From JADJPO01 sp963724535 (lineage in GTDB: Bacteria; Actinomycetota; Actinomycetes; Actinomycetales; Kineosporiaceae), in the NCBI GenBank assembly GCA_963724535.1, contig CAVRVD010000026.1, forward strand, positions 62,001-126,000: 64,000 bases of DNA. The letters run 5' to 3'. Shown in pieces: positions 1 through 9,445 of the stretch. How positions within the stretch are numbered: position 1 is the first letter of the stretch; every line of letters starts with the position of its first letter. The position numbers and the translations under genes were made by a program. Under the pieces are notes generated by a model. That model was not told the DNA's origin and ran no database searches. It saw only the letters and a list, made by a program, of their open reading frames with translations.

Positions 1-380
1 TCCGCCCGGGTGAGCCCGCCGTGGTCCGCACCCCGGGCGAGGACGCCGGCCTGCCGGCCGGACAGCTCGACCGGATCGACCCGGTCGAGCTGATCGAGCG
101 CTGGGACGGGCCGCTGTTCACCGGCTACGTGGTCGCGGTGCCGGCGGTGGGTGCGGGTCTGGACGCCGTCCCGGTGGTCTCGGACCGATCCGGTCTGGCC
201 CTGCAGAACCTGTCCTACGCCGTCCAGTGGTGGATCTTCGCCGCCTTCGGACTGTGGCTGTGGTGGCGCCTGGTCCGTGACGACCACCGCGGGGTGCTGT
301 CCGGCCGCGCGGCCGGCCCCGACGCGACGGCGGAGCCGGTGTCTGCCGGCATGCAGCCGCCCGGCAGGATGGAGCCATGA
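1..380 (+). CDS. SURF1 family protein, C-terminal part (gene runs off the window start)
   Basis: The frame is open to the window edge, so the gene starts upstream. The visible C-terminal ~125 residues carry the SURF1 ending: a periplasmic-side stretch, then LQNLSYAVQWW leading into a membrane segment (WIFAAFGLWLWW) and a basic cytoplasmic RLVRDD. SURF1 proteins are two-helix membrane proteins that assist cytochrome c oxidase assembly, and this segment corresponds to the second helix. The tail after the helix is Ala/Gly/Pro rich and probably disordered. The stop codon overlaps the ATG of the next gene (ATGA), implying translational coupling. Family assignment rests only on the C-terminal signature. 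Confidence 0.8.
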   Translation, partial: RPGEPAVVRTPGEDAGLPAGQLDRIDPVELIERWDGPLFTGYVVAVPAVGAGLDAVPVVSDRSGLALQNLSYAVQWWIFAAFGLWLWWRLVRDDHRGVLSGRAAGPDATAEPVSAGMQPPGRMEP

Positions 381-711
381 CCGCTGCGCTGACCCGCTAC
401 CGGGTGCTTGCCTACGCCACCGGGGTGTTCCTCGTGGTGCTGACCGTCAACATCGTTCTGAAGTACGTCCTGGACACCGCGCACCTCGGCGACTGGCTGG
501 CCATCATCCACGGGTGGCTGTACCTGGCCTATGTGATCGTCACGGTGGACCTGTGGTTCCGCTCGCGCCAGGCCGACCCCGAGCGGCTGCCCTTCTGGCC
601 CACCGTGGGCGTGGCCCTGGCCGGGACGATCCCGCTGGCCTCGTTCGTCGCCGAGCGCTGGGTCAGCCGTCGGTTCGCCGAGCGGCCTGCGCTGGCCGAT
701 AGGCTCAACGT

Positions 712-715
<4 letters not shown>
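377..715 (+). CDS. DUF3817 integral membrane protein
   Basis: A 112-residue protein with about three hydrophobic segments (residues ~9-28, 38-57 and 72-90) in the pattern of the DUF3817 family of small actinobacterial and firmicute membrane proteins. These sit commonly next to guaA or cytochrome-related genes and their function is not known. The ATG overlaps the SURF1 stop by 4 bp and the stop overlaps the guaA GTG, so the three genes form a coupled unit. The last codons also contain a candidate promoter for guaA. No catalytic motif is visible. Confidence 0.8.
700..705 (+). promoter_or_regulatory. Candidate -10 element for leaderless guaA transcript
   Basis: TAGGCT lies inside the end of the DUF3817 gene, followed by exactly 6 nt and then the GTG start of guaA. 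No Shine-Dalgarno is present. The same TAnnnT-N6-start geometry recurs at many genes in this window, which supports a leaderless promoter here. Confidence 0.5.
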
Positions 716-2346
<1,631 letters not shown>

Positions 2347-2359
2347 CGCGTGGGAGTGA

Positions 2360-3058
2360 TCAGACCATCTTCACGACGATGTCGTGCAGCACCTCGCCGG
2401 CCCGGGCGACCCGGTCGGCGCCGTTGGACATGTGCCGGTAGACCTCGCGTTTCTTGAACACATCCATCACGGTGCGCAGCGCCTCACCGTGGCTCGGCGC
2501 GCCGGCGGCGTCCAGCTGGGCGGCTCGGGCCTCGACGTCGAACAACGCGGCGAGCGCCCGCCGGTAGGCCTTCTCGGTGTTGCGTTCGGCCTTGCGGGCG
2601 GCCTGGGCGCTGCCCTCCGCGGCGGCCGGGTCGGTCTGCAGCAGCCGGTAGCCGTCGCGTAGAGCTTTGGAGCCGTCCAGCAGATACGCGGCGATCTCGG
2701 TGGTGGACCTGTCCGGCTCGACGCCGAGCGCCTCCATCTCGCGCACCGTGGTCTTGGCGTAGTTGATGACGTGGTCGATGGTGCTGATCGCGCGGTAGAG
2801 CTCCTCGCGGTCCATCGGGGTGGAGAAGGCCCGGTTGAGCACGTCCATGTTGCGGTCCTTGACCTCGTCGGCGGTGTGCTCCAGCTCGCGCACCCGGACC
2901 GCATGCGACTCGTCGCCGGTGGTCATGTACTCGACGAGCGCCTCCGATGCCTGCACCGCCATCTCGCACTGCTCGTTCAGCAGTCCGAAGAAGTCAGGCA
3001 TCTTGGGAAAGACCCGGCCGACCACCTTGCCGAGCACCGAGTTCGAGCCTTCGCTCAT
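2360..3058 (-). CDS. DUF47 (PhoU-like) phosphate transport accessory protein
   Basis: 232 residues, almost entirely helical, of the DUF47/TIGR00153 family that resembles PhoU and is nearly always encoded beside a PiT-type phosphate transporter. It is thought to modulate that transporter on the cytoplasmic side. The ATG at 3058 is preceded by a perfect AGGAGG with 6-nt spacing, which excludes the longer open frame that extends upstream to 3190. It lies 79 bp downstream of pit in the same direction, so the two are probably one operon. Confidence 0.93.
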   Translation of the reverse strand: MSEGSNSVLGKVVGRVFPKMPDFFGLLNEQCEMAVQASEALVEYMTTGDESHAVRVRELEHTADEVKDRNMDVLNRAFSTPMDREELYRAISTIDHVINYAKTTVREMEALGVEPDRSTTEIAAYLLDGSKALRDGYRLLQTDPAAAEGSAQAARKAERNTEKAYRRALAALFDVEARAAQLDAAGAPSHGEALRTVMDVFKKREVYRHMSNGADRVARAGEVLHDIVVKMV

Positions 3059-3137
3059 GACAACCTCCTGGGTCGTGGTCCGGGGTATGGGGTCTGGGTC
3101 GTGAGGGCCTGCGGGCTGGGCCGGAGGCGGCCGCCGA

Positions 3138-4169
3138 TCAGGTGACCAAAGCACTGGCCAGGTAGGCGACGACGGCGACGGCCGCCGCACCCGGGATGGT
3201 GATCAACCACGTGCTGACGATCTCCTGGGCCTTGGCCCAACGAACCGCCTTCGGTCGTTCCGAGGCGCCGATACCCATGATCGAGGAGCTCACCACGTGT
3301 GTGGTGGAGACCGGTGCCCCGAGGGTCGAGGCCGTCAGGATCACCACCGCCGAGGTGAGCTGGGCGTCCAGGGCGTGCAGCGGGCGCACCTTGTAGATGC
3401 CGAAGCCGACGGTCCGCACGATCCGCCACCCGCCGGACAGGATGCCCAGGGTGATCGCGCTGGCGCAGGACAGGATCACCCAGAACGGCACGGTGAACTC
3501 GGTCAGGTAGCCGCCCAGCACCAGCGCCAGCGTGATGATGCCCATCGACTTCTGGGCGTCGTTGGCGCCGTGCGAGAAGGCCAGCCCGGCGGAGGTGATC
3601 CACTGCATCCGGCGCAGCGAGACGTTCACCGATGGCTTGGCGCCCTGCAGCAGCCGGCCGGCCAGGCGGTGGATGGCGAAACCCAGCCAGAAGCCGATCA
3701 GCGGGGACAGGACCAGACCCATCAACACCTTGGTGACCCCGGTGAAGTGCCCCTGGGTCGCCTCGGTGAACCCCCAGAGCACATAGCTGGGTCCGGCGGC
3801 GAGGATGACCGCGCCGATCAGGCCTCCGACCAGGGCGTGCGAGGACGACGAGGGGATGCCGAACCACCAGGTGCCCAGGTTCCAGACGATGGCGCCGATG
3901 ATGCCGCAGAGGATGACTCGCAGCGCGGTCGTCGTCTCCAGGGAGGACAGGTCGACGAACTTGCCGATCGTGTTGGCCACCGCTGTCCCGCCCAGCAACG
4001 GGCCGAGGAACTCGAACGTCGCCACGACGACCACGGCCTGGACCGGGGTCATGGCTCGCGACGCGATCACCGTGGCGATGATGTTCGAGGCGTCGTGGAA
4101 GCCGTTCGTGAAGTCGAAGAGCAGGATGAACGCGACGGCCACGACGGTCAGCACCACGACGGTCGACAT
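3138..4169 (-). CDS. pit: Low-affinity inorganic phosphate transporter, PiT family
   Basis: Membrane symporter for inorganic phosphate, about ten hydrophobic segments, with the family N-terminus FDFTNGFHDASN and the matching second-half signature SHGANDAQKSMG near the middle. The ATG at 4169 is preferred because an AGAGG lies 9 nt upstream and it gives the compact family N-terminus. An ATG at 4208 would add 13 basic residues but has no ribosome binding site. Followed by the DUF47 partner. A PHO-box-like direct repeat at 4255-4272 suggests control by PhoP. Confidence 0.95.
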   Translation of the reverse strand: MSTVVVLTVVAVAFILLFDFTNGFHDASNIIATVIASRAMTPVQAVVVVATFEFLGPLLGGTAVANTIGKFVDLSSLETTTALRVILCGIIGAIVWNLGTWWFGIPSSSSHALVGGLIGAVILAAGPSYVLWGFTEATQGHFTGVTKVLMGLVLSPLIGFWLGFAIHRLAGRLLQGAKPSVNVSLRRMQWITSAGLAFSHGANDAQKSMGIITLALVLGGYLTEFTVPFWVILSCASAITLGILSGGWRIVRTVGFGIYKVRPLHALDAQLTSAVVILTASTLGAPVSTTHVVSSSIMGIGASERPKAVRWAKAQEIVSTWLITIPGAAAVAVVAYLASALVT

Positions 4170-4254
4170 GCGAGTCAGCCTCTTTCGCGCAGCAGAGGTG
4201 ACCGTCATACCGATGGTGGCCCCGGCACAACCGGCCAGATGAAGTTGGAGCGGT

Positions 4255-4272
4255 GTTCACCGAGCGGACACC
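4255..4272. promoter_or_regulatory. PHO-box-like direct repeat upstream of pit
   Basis: GTTCACC, 4 nt, then GGACACC: two 7-mers on an 11-bp period, 5 of 7 positions identical. This matches from memory the 11-nt direct repeat units (GTTCACC core) bound by PhoP in streptomycetes. It lies 47-86 bp upstream of the two possible pit starts, in the inverse orientation to the gene. Confidence 0.4.
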
Positions 4273-4445
4273 TGAGCAAAAGGTGACGAACCACGGGGTG
4301 CAGGTCAAGGGCCTGGCACCGTCGATCTGGTCGGGTCGGTGATCGGTGCAGGGGGATCGGTGCAGGGACGGTGGGAAGGCGGCGCGCATCTCGGGTCCGT
4401 CGTGACAGCAGGGCCTGCGAACCGGCAGGCTCGTGGGGTGAGGAC

Positions 4446-5003
4446 ATGGAGGGGTTGAGGTACTCGACGGTGCTCTCGTCGCGAGGGTGGCGGGCCGCGG
4501 TCGTGGCGCTGGCGGGCGCCGTCCTGCTGACCCAGCTGCTGGCCCACCGCCCGGATCCGGCGGCCGAACCCGGGCTGCAGGTCGCCACCGTGCTGCTGCT
4601 GGAGGCCGACCTGGCTCTGGCCCGTCCGCCGAACGGTGCCGGGCCGACAGCCGACGCCGAGCCGGTCCGGTACCCGGACCCCGGGGACCGTGCCGAGCGG
4701 GCGGCGACCGTCCGGACGATCTGGGCCGAGTCGGCGCGCGCTGCGCGGCTGGACGCCCTCCAGGGCCTGCCCCTCGAGTCGCGCCAGGTGCGGCTCGTCG
4801 TCACCGACTGGGCCGCGGTGCGAGCCTGGGCGCATCGCGGCGAGGTGGACCTGGTCGGCCGGGTCGAGCGGCGGGAGGCGGGCCAGGCCTGGCAGGCCGA
4901 GGGGAGCCGTCGTTGGCGACTGGAGCTCACCCGGGGCGACCCGGTCGGGGTGCTGCGGGGTTGGCGGCTGCTCTCGGCGCGCACCGAGCCGGTGTCGGGC
5001 TGA
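4446..5003 (+). CDS. Hypothetical membrane-anchored protein
   Basis: 185 residues, not recognised. After a short N-terminus there is one hydrophobic segment (residues ~14-33), then a soluble Ala/Arg/Glu-rich domain without Cys or a known motif. The pattern is that of a membrane-anchored extracytoplasmic protein, and the last 60 residues look like a small beta-rich fold. ATG 4446 is preferred over the further upstream start at 4371 because GTGAGG lies just before it and because it places the hydrophobic segment near the N-terminus. It is divergent from pit. The gap of 513 bp to hypA makes membership in the hydrogenase operon doubtful. Confidence 0.6.
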   Translation: MEGLRYSTVLSSRGWRAAVVALAGAVLLTQLLAHRPDPAAEPGLQVATVLLLEADLALARPPNGAGPTADAEPVRYPDPGDRAERAATVRTIWAESARAARLDALQGLPLESRQVRLVVTDWAAVRAWAHRGEVDLVGRVERREAGQAWQAEGSRRWRLELTRGDPVGVLRGWRLLSARTEPVSG

Positions 5004-5403
5004 TCTGCTGTCGGTGATGCTGACCCGTTGGTGCGGGGTCGGTGGGTGGAACGGTCCGGGCGTCTCAGGTGGTCGGCGCAGGGGCCGCGAGTCCGGCTCG
5101 AGCGACCCCTGCGGACACACCGTCGCGTGCTCGCCTGGGGGCCCACGCGGGTGGCCCGATGCGTCACGCTGCACTGAACAGGAGCAGCCGCAGCGGGCGG
5201 TGATACCTGCGGGATCCCGTGCCTTTGCTGCCGTCCGGTGCTGGCGGCACGCGGCGGGCTGTTCGGGGAGGAAACGCACCCGGGACGAGGGTCTCGGCAG
5301 GTGAGCATCGATGTCATAGACTCCGCGCACGGGGCCCGGTATCGCCGGACCGCCTCCCGACCGGGTAGCGACAGGCGCTCCGGTGCGCCGAGGAGGTCCG
5401 CTG
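5004..5403. other. Gene-poor region upstream of the hyp operon
   Basis: 400 bp with no ORF that looks coding: frames open by GC bias only, without ribosome binding sites. A TAGACT hexamer at 5317-5322 is the best candidate -10 element for the hyp operon, but no good -35 box precedes it. No terminator with a U-tract was found. Confidence 0.4.
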
Positions 5404-5493
5404 ATGTCAGGTGTGCGCGTCGAGGGCCGCAACGGGGTGCCGAGCCGCGGTGGCACGATCGGTGTGGCCGGCCTCATCGGCACGAGTTTCTGA
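5404..5493 (+). CDS. Small ORF (29 codons) upstream of hypA
   Basis: ATG at 5404 is preceded by AGGAGG at 5391-5396 with 7-nt spacing, the strongest ribosome binding site in the neighbourhood. The product of 29 residues begins MSGVRVEGRNG and ends in the fairly hydrophobic GVAGLIGTSF. It stops 23 nt before the hypA GTG, so it may be a leader peptide or couple translation into the hyp operon. It matches nothing I recognise and could still be chance. Confidence 0.45.
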   Translation: MSGVRVEGRNGVPSRGGTIGVAGLIGTSF

Positions 5494-5516
5494 CGCTGGA
5501 CCGAGGCGAGCCCACC

Positions 5517-5879
5517 GTGCACGAGCTGTCCATCGCGACCTCCGTGGTTCGCACGGTCGCCGAGGTGAGTGGTGGGCGGGCTGTGCTCGCCGTCCGGCTG
5601 CGGGTGGGCGTGCTCTCGGGGGTGGCACCCCAGGCGCTGGGCTTCGCGTGGGACCTGGCCGTTGCGGGGACGACGCTCGTCGGCTCGCGCCTGGACGTGG
5701 ACCTCGCCCCGGTGCGGGTGGAGTGTCGGGCGTGTGGTGAGCGGTCAGACCTGCCCGAGCCGCTTCCGATGCGGTGCCCCAGGTGCGCCGCTCGCGAGGT
5801 GGACGTCGTCGGTGGGCAGGAGCTGGAGGTCGTCAGTGCCGAGGTGGACGACGAGGCGCCGTCGGTGGTGACGCGATGA
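5517..5879 (+). CDS. hypA: Hydrogenase nickel incorporation protein HypA
   Basis: Cytoplasmic nickel metallochaperone that with HypB delivers Ni2+ to the large subunit of [NiFe]-hydrogenase. 120 residues, the normal length. Starts MHELSIA (GTG start), where His2 is the nickel ligand, and the zinc site is formed by Cys70/Cys73 and Cys87/Cys90 (RACGE ... CPRC). The start is fixed by the conserved MHEL sequence and a GAGG about 9 nt upstream. The stop overlaps the hypB ATG (ATGA). First of six hyp genes on one strand. Confidence 0.95.
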   Translation: MHELSIATSVVRTVAEVSGGRAVLAVRLRVGVLSGVAPQALGFAWDLAVAGTTLVGSRLDVDLAPVRVECRACGERSDLPEPLPMRCPRCAAREVDVVGGQELEVVSAEVDDEAPSVVTR

Positions 5880-6553
5880 GCCTGGTCGAGCTGCGCAGCG
5901 CCGTCCTGGCCAAGAACGACGACCTGGCCGCCGCGCTGCGCCGTGACCTGGCCAAGGCAGGCACGGTGGCAGTGACCCTGCTGTCCGGCCCGGGCAGCGG
6001 CAAGACCGCTCTGCTGGAACGGGTGCTCACCCGGTGCGTGGCCCGCGGGATCGCGGTGGCCGCGCTGACCGGGGACCTGGCCACCGAGAACGACGCCAAG
6101 CGCCTGGCCCGCTCCGGCGCGCCGGTGCGCCAGGTGGTCACCGATGGGTTGTGCCACCTCGAGGCCGACCTGGTCCGCGACCACCTCACCAGCTGGCTGC
6201 CTGCCGGAACGCGGCTGCTGCTGGTGGAGAACGTCGGCAACCTGGTCTGCCCGGCGTCCTACGACCTCGGCGAGTCGCTACGGGTCGTCCTGGCCAGCGT
6301 CACCGAGGGGGAGGACAAGCCGGTCAAGTACCCGACCGCCTACCGCTGGGCGGACCTGGCCGTGCTGACCAAGGTGGACCTGGCGGACGCGTGCGAGTTC
6401 GACGAGGGTGCCTTCACCGACGCGGTCCGCGACGTCGCCCCCGACCTTGCGGTGCTACGCACCAGCGCCCGCACCGACGAGGGCGTCGAGGAGCTCCTGG
6501 ACCGCTTCCTCACCCTGACCCCCGACGTCGAGGTCCCCCCGGTGGGCGCGTGA
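5876..6553 (+). CDS. hypB: Hydrogenase nickel incorporation GTPase HypB
   Basis: 225-residue G3E-family GTPase that drives nickel insertion. Walker A GPGSGKT at residues 38-44, the nickel/zinc motif ENVGNLVCP in the middle and the guanine-specificity motif TKVDLAD are all present. The N-terminal His-rich nickel-storage tract of some HypB proteins is absent, so this is the short regulatory type. Start codon overlaps the hypA stop and the stop overlaps the hypF GTG, indicating coupled translation within the operon. Confidence 0.96.
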   Translation: MSLVELRSAVLAKNDDLAAALRRDLAKAGTVAVTLLSGPGSGKTALLERVLTRCVARGIAVAALTGDLATENDAKRLARSGAPVRQVVTDGLCHLEADLVRDHLTSWLPAGTRLLLVENVGNLVCPASYDLGESLRVVLASVTEGEDKPVKYPTAYRWADLAVLTKVDLADACEFDEGAFTDAVRDVAPDLAVLRTSARTDEGVEELLDRFLTLTPDVEVPPVGA

Positions 6554-9177
6554 CGGATCGGCGCAGCTCTGCACGGGGTGCCGTGGGCCCGCCCGTGCCC
6601 GGATCCCGATCCACCAGGGCCGTGCACCTGCTGCGGCGCCAGGTGCGGGTGCGCGGCGTGGTCCAGGGGGTGGGGTTCCGTCCGTTCGTGCACGCCCTGG
6701 CCACCCGGCTGGCTCTCAGCGGCCAGGTCGGCAACGACGCCGAGGGGGTGCTCACCGACGTGCAGGGCACCGCCGACGCCGTCGAGGCCTTCTGCAGGGC
6801 GGTCGTCGAGGAGGCGCCGCCGCTGGCCGTGGTCGCGGCGTGCACCTGGCAGGACCTGTCCGCAGACCCCGACATTGCTCCCGGGTTCACGATCGTCGCC
6901 TCCGACCCGACCGCCGCGGCGGCTGGACGGCGCACCCTCGTGCCCCCGGACGTCGCCACCTGCGCCGACTGCCTGCGCGAGCTGACCGACCCCGAGGACC
7001 GTCGCCACCGGCACCCCTTCATCACCTGCACCCACTGTGGACCCCGGTTCACCATCGTCACCGGCCTGCCCTACGACCGGGCGATGACGACGATGGCGCC
7101 GTTCGAGCTGTGCCCGGCCTGCTCCGCGCAGTACCACGACCCGGCGGACCGGCGCTTCCACACCCAGCCGGTGGCCTGCCACGACTGCGGTCCGGTGCTC
7201 GAGCTGGTCGAGATTGGCCGCGACCCGCTGCACCGCGAGGCGGCCCTGGGTCGGGCCCGGCAGCTGCTCGCCGCTGGTCGGGTGGTGGCGGTCAAAGGGA
7301 TCGGCGGCTACCACCTGGCCTGTGACGCCACCGATCCCGCCGCGGTGCGCCGGCTGCGGGCACGCAAGCGTCGCGGTGACAAGCCGTTCGCGGTGCTCGT
7401 GGCCGACCTGGCCGTCGCGCGCCGGCTCACTCGGGTGGACGACGCCGAGGCCGAGCTGCTCACATCGCCGCGCCGTCCAATTGTGCTGCTGCGCCGAACG
7501 GGGCCGACGGGAACGGGGTCGACCGGGGCCGCACCGACGACCGCCGGTTCCGACGTGGCCGACGAGGTGGCCCCGCGCAGCAACCGTCTGGGGCTGATGC
7601 TGCCGCCCTCGGCCCTGCACCACCTGCTGCTCGGACTGCCCGACGACCCGCCCGGGCCCGCGGCGCTGGTGCTGACCAGCGGCAACCTCTCCGGGGAGCC
7701 GATCGTCACCGACGACGCCGAGGCGCTGCGCCGGCTGGGACCGGTCGCCGATGCCTGGCTGCGCCACGACCGAGCCATCCACGTGCCGTGCGACGACTCG
7801 GTGGCCACCGTCGTGGACGGCGAACCGCTGCTCATCCGTCGCTCCCGCGGCTACGCGCCGATGCCCGTGCCGCTGCCCGCGGACGTGCCACCGACCCTGG
7901 CTGTCGGCGGTGACCTGAAGACCACCGTCTGCCTCGCCCGGGGCCGTCAGGCCTGGCTGTCCGGGCACATCGGCGACATGGACGACCTGGCCACCCAGCA
8001 GGCCCTGGATGTCGCGGCCGCCCAGTTGCAGGCCCTGGTCGAGGTCGACCCGACGACCGTTGTCGCCGACGCCCACCCCGCCTACCGCAGCGTGGCCTGG
8101 GCCCGCCGCCGCGCCGCGGCTGCCGGGCTGCCCCCGGTGCGCACCGTCCAGCACCATCATGCCCACGTCGTCGCCGTCCTCGCCGAACACGGCGTGCCGC
8201 CCGATGAGCCGGTACTGGGCATCGCCTTCGACGGCACCGGGTACGGCGACGACGGCACCGTCTGGGGCGGGGAGGTGCTGCTCGCCGAGCCCGCCGGGTA
8301 CCGTCGGGTCGCGCACCTGGACCACGTGCCGCTGGCCGGTGGTGATGCGACCGTCCGCCGTCCGTATCGCATGGCGCTGGCGCACCTGCGCCACGCCGGG
8401 CTGGCCTGGGACGCCGACCTGCCCCCCGTCGCGGCCTGCCCGCCGCACGAGCGCGCCGTCCTGGCCCACCAGCTCGCCACCGGGCTGGCCAGTACGCCGA
8501 CCTCGAGCATGGGCCGCCTGTTCGACGCGGTCGCCTCGTTGGCGGGGGTCTGCGACGTGGTCGGCTACGAGGCCCAGGCCGCCATGGAGCTGCAGTTCCT
8601 CGCCGAGCAGGCGGCAACCCGGGCCGGGCCTGCCGAGCGCGGCTACGCCCTGCCCCTGCTGGGGATCGCGCCGAGCCCACCGCGGCAGGCAGGGGTCGAC
8701 TCCGCACCATCGATGGGGCCAGCACCTTCGGGGCCGTGGCGTTGGGACGTCGCCTCCTTGATCCGCGCGGTGGTGGATGACCTGCGGGACGGGGTCGACC
8801 CCGACCGGATCGCGCTGCGGTTCCACCTCGGGATCGCCGAAGCGGTCTGTGAGGTCGCCGACAACGCGGTCACGGCCGGGCTGCTCACAGATCCGCAACG
8901 TCGGGTCGCATTGTCTGGCGGGGTGTTCGCCAACACCCTGCTGCTCTCGTTGACCACCCGGTCCCTGACCGACGCCGGATACCAGGTGCTGCGGCACCGG
9001 CTGGTGCCGCCCAACGACGGGGGCCTGGCGCTGGGCCAGGTGATGGTCGCCGCCGCGCAAGGGGCCCGGGGGCACTGGCCAGACGGCGACGAGCCGATGA
9101 GAATGCAAAACGAACGGGAAGGAGACCGAGATGTGTCTCGCGGTGCCCGGCAAGATCCTCGAGATCACCGAGACTGA
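6550..9177 (+). CDS. hypF: Carbamoyltransferase HypF
   Basis: Makes the carbamoyl precursor of the cyanide ligands of the [NiFe] centre from carbamoyl phosphate and ATP and hands it to HypE. Domains in order: acylphosphatase-like (VRGVVQGVGFRPF, about residue 35), two zinc-finger clusters of CxxC pairs (about 140-215), a YrdC-like domain, and a Kae1-like C-terminal half with the metal-binding HHHAH. 875 residues is longer than the usual 750-780, owing to an N-terminal extension, low-complexity insertions near residues 315 and 715, and a C-terminal tail that runs 47 nt into hypC. GTG 6550 overlaps the hypB stop. Confidence 0.95.
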   Translation: MTDRRSSARGAVGPPVPGSRSTRAVHLLRRQVRVRGVVQGVGFRPFVHALATRLALSGQVGNDAEGVLTDVQGTADAVEAFCRAVVEEAPPLAVVAACTWQDLSADPDIAPGFTIVASDPTAAAAGRRTLVPPDVATCADCLRELTDPEDRRHRHPFITCTHCGPRFTIVTGLPYDRAMTTMAPFELCPACSAQYHDPADRRFHTQPVACHDCGPVLELVEIGRDPLHREAALGRARQLLAAGRVVAVKGIGGYHLACDATDPAAVRRLRARKRRGDKPFAVLVADLAVARRLTRVDDAEAELLTSPRRPIVLLRRTGPTGTGSTGAAPTTAGSDVADEVAPRSNRLGLMLPPSALHHLLLGLPDDPPGPAALVLTSGNLSGEPIVTDDAEALRRLGPVADAWLRHDRAIHVPCDDSVATVVDGEPLLIRRSRGYAPMPVPLPADVPPTLAVGGDLKTTVCLARGRQAWLSGHIGDMDDLATQQALDVAAAQLQALVEVDPTTVVADAHPAYRSVAWARRRAAAAGLPPVRTVQHHHAHVVAVLAEHGVPPDEPVLGIAFDGTGYGDDGTVWGGEVLLAEPAGYRRVAHLDHVPLAGGDATVRRPYRMALAHLRHAGLAWDADLPPVAACPPHERAVLAHQLATGLASTPTSSMGRLFDAVASLAGVCDVVGYEAQAAMELQFLAEQAATRAGPAERGYALPLLGIAPSPPRQAGVDSAPSMGPAPSGPWRWDVASLIRAVVDDLRDGVDPDRIALRFHLGIAEAVCEVADNAVTAGLLTDPQRRVALSGGVFANTLLLSLTTRSLTDAGYQVLRHRLVPPNDGGLALGQVMVAAAQGARGHWPDGDEPMRMQNEREGDRDVSRGARQDPRDHRD

Positions 9178-9445
9178 CCTGACCCGGATGGCCAAGGTCG
9201 ACTTCGGTGGCGTGGTCAAGGACGTCTGTCTGGCCTACCTGCCGGACATCGAGGTCGGTGACTACACGATTGTGCACGTCGGCTTCGCGATCCAGAGGCT
9301 CGACGAGGCCGCGGCGTTGCAGACCCTGGAGCTGTTCGCCAACCTCGGGATCATGGACGAGGAGTTCGGCGACTCCTGGGGCCGGGCGGCTGCCGAGGCC
9401 GGGGCTCCCCGACCCGACGGCGCCGGCGAGGGGACCGAGTCGTGA
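9131..9445 (+). CDS. hypC: Hydrogenase assembly chaperone HypC/HybG
   Basis: Small chaperone that carries the Fe(CN)2CO unit with HypD and docks on the immature large subunit. Begins MCLAVPGKI with the essential Cys2. 104 residues, slightly long because of an acidic/Ala-rich tail beyond the conserved ~80. The ATG has a GGAG 7 nt upstream and lies inside the end of hypF. The stop overlaps the hypD GTG. Confidence 0.95.
   Translation: MCLAVPGKILEITETDLTRMAKVDFGGVVKDVCLAYLPDIEVGDYTIVHVGFAIQRLDEAAALQTLELFANLGIMDEEFGDSWGRAAAEAGAPRPDGAGEGTES

Noticed and set aside
3297..4286. 329-codon plus-strand frame opposite pit
   Set aside because: His/Asp/Gly-rich shadow without any domain; pit on the minus strand is supported by family motifs.
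6340..9219. 959-codon minus-strand frame opposite hypF
   Set aside because: Low-complexity shadow translation; hypF has all its motifs on the plus strand.
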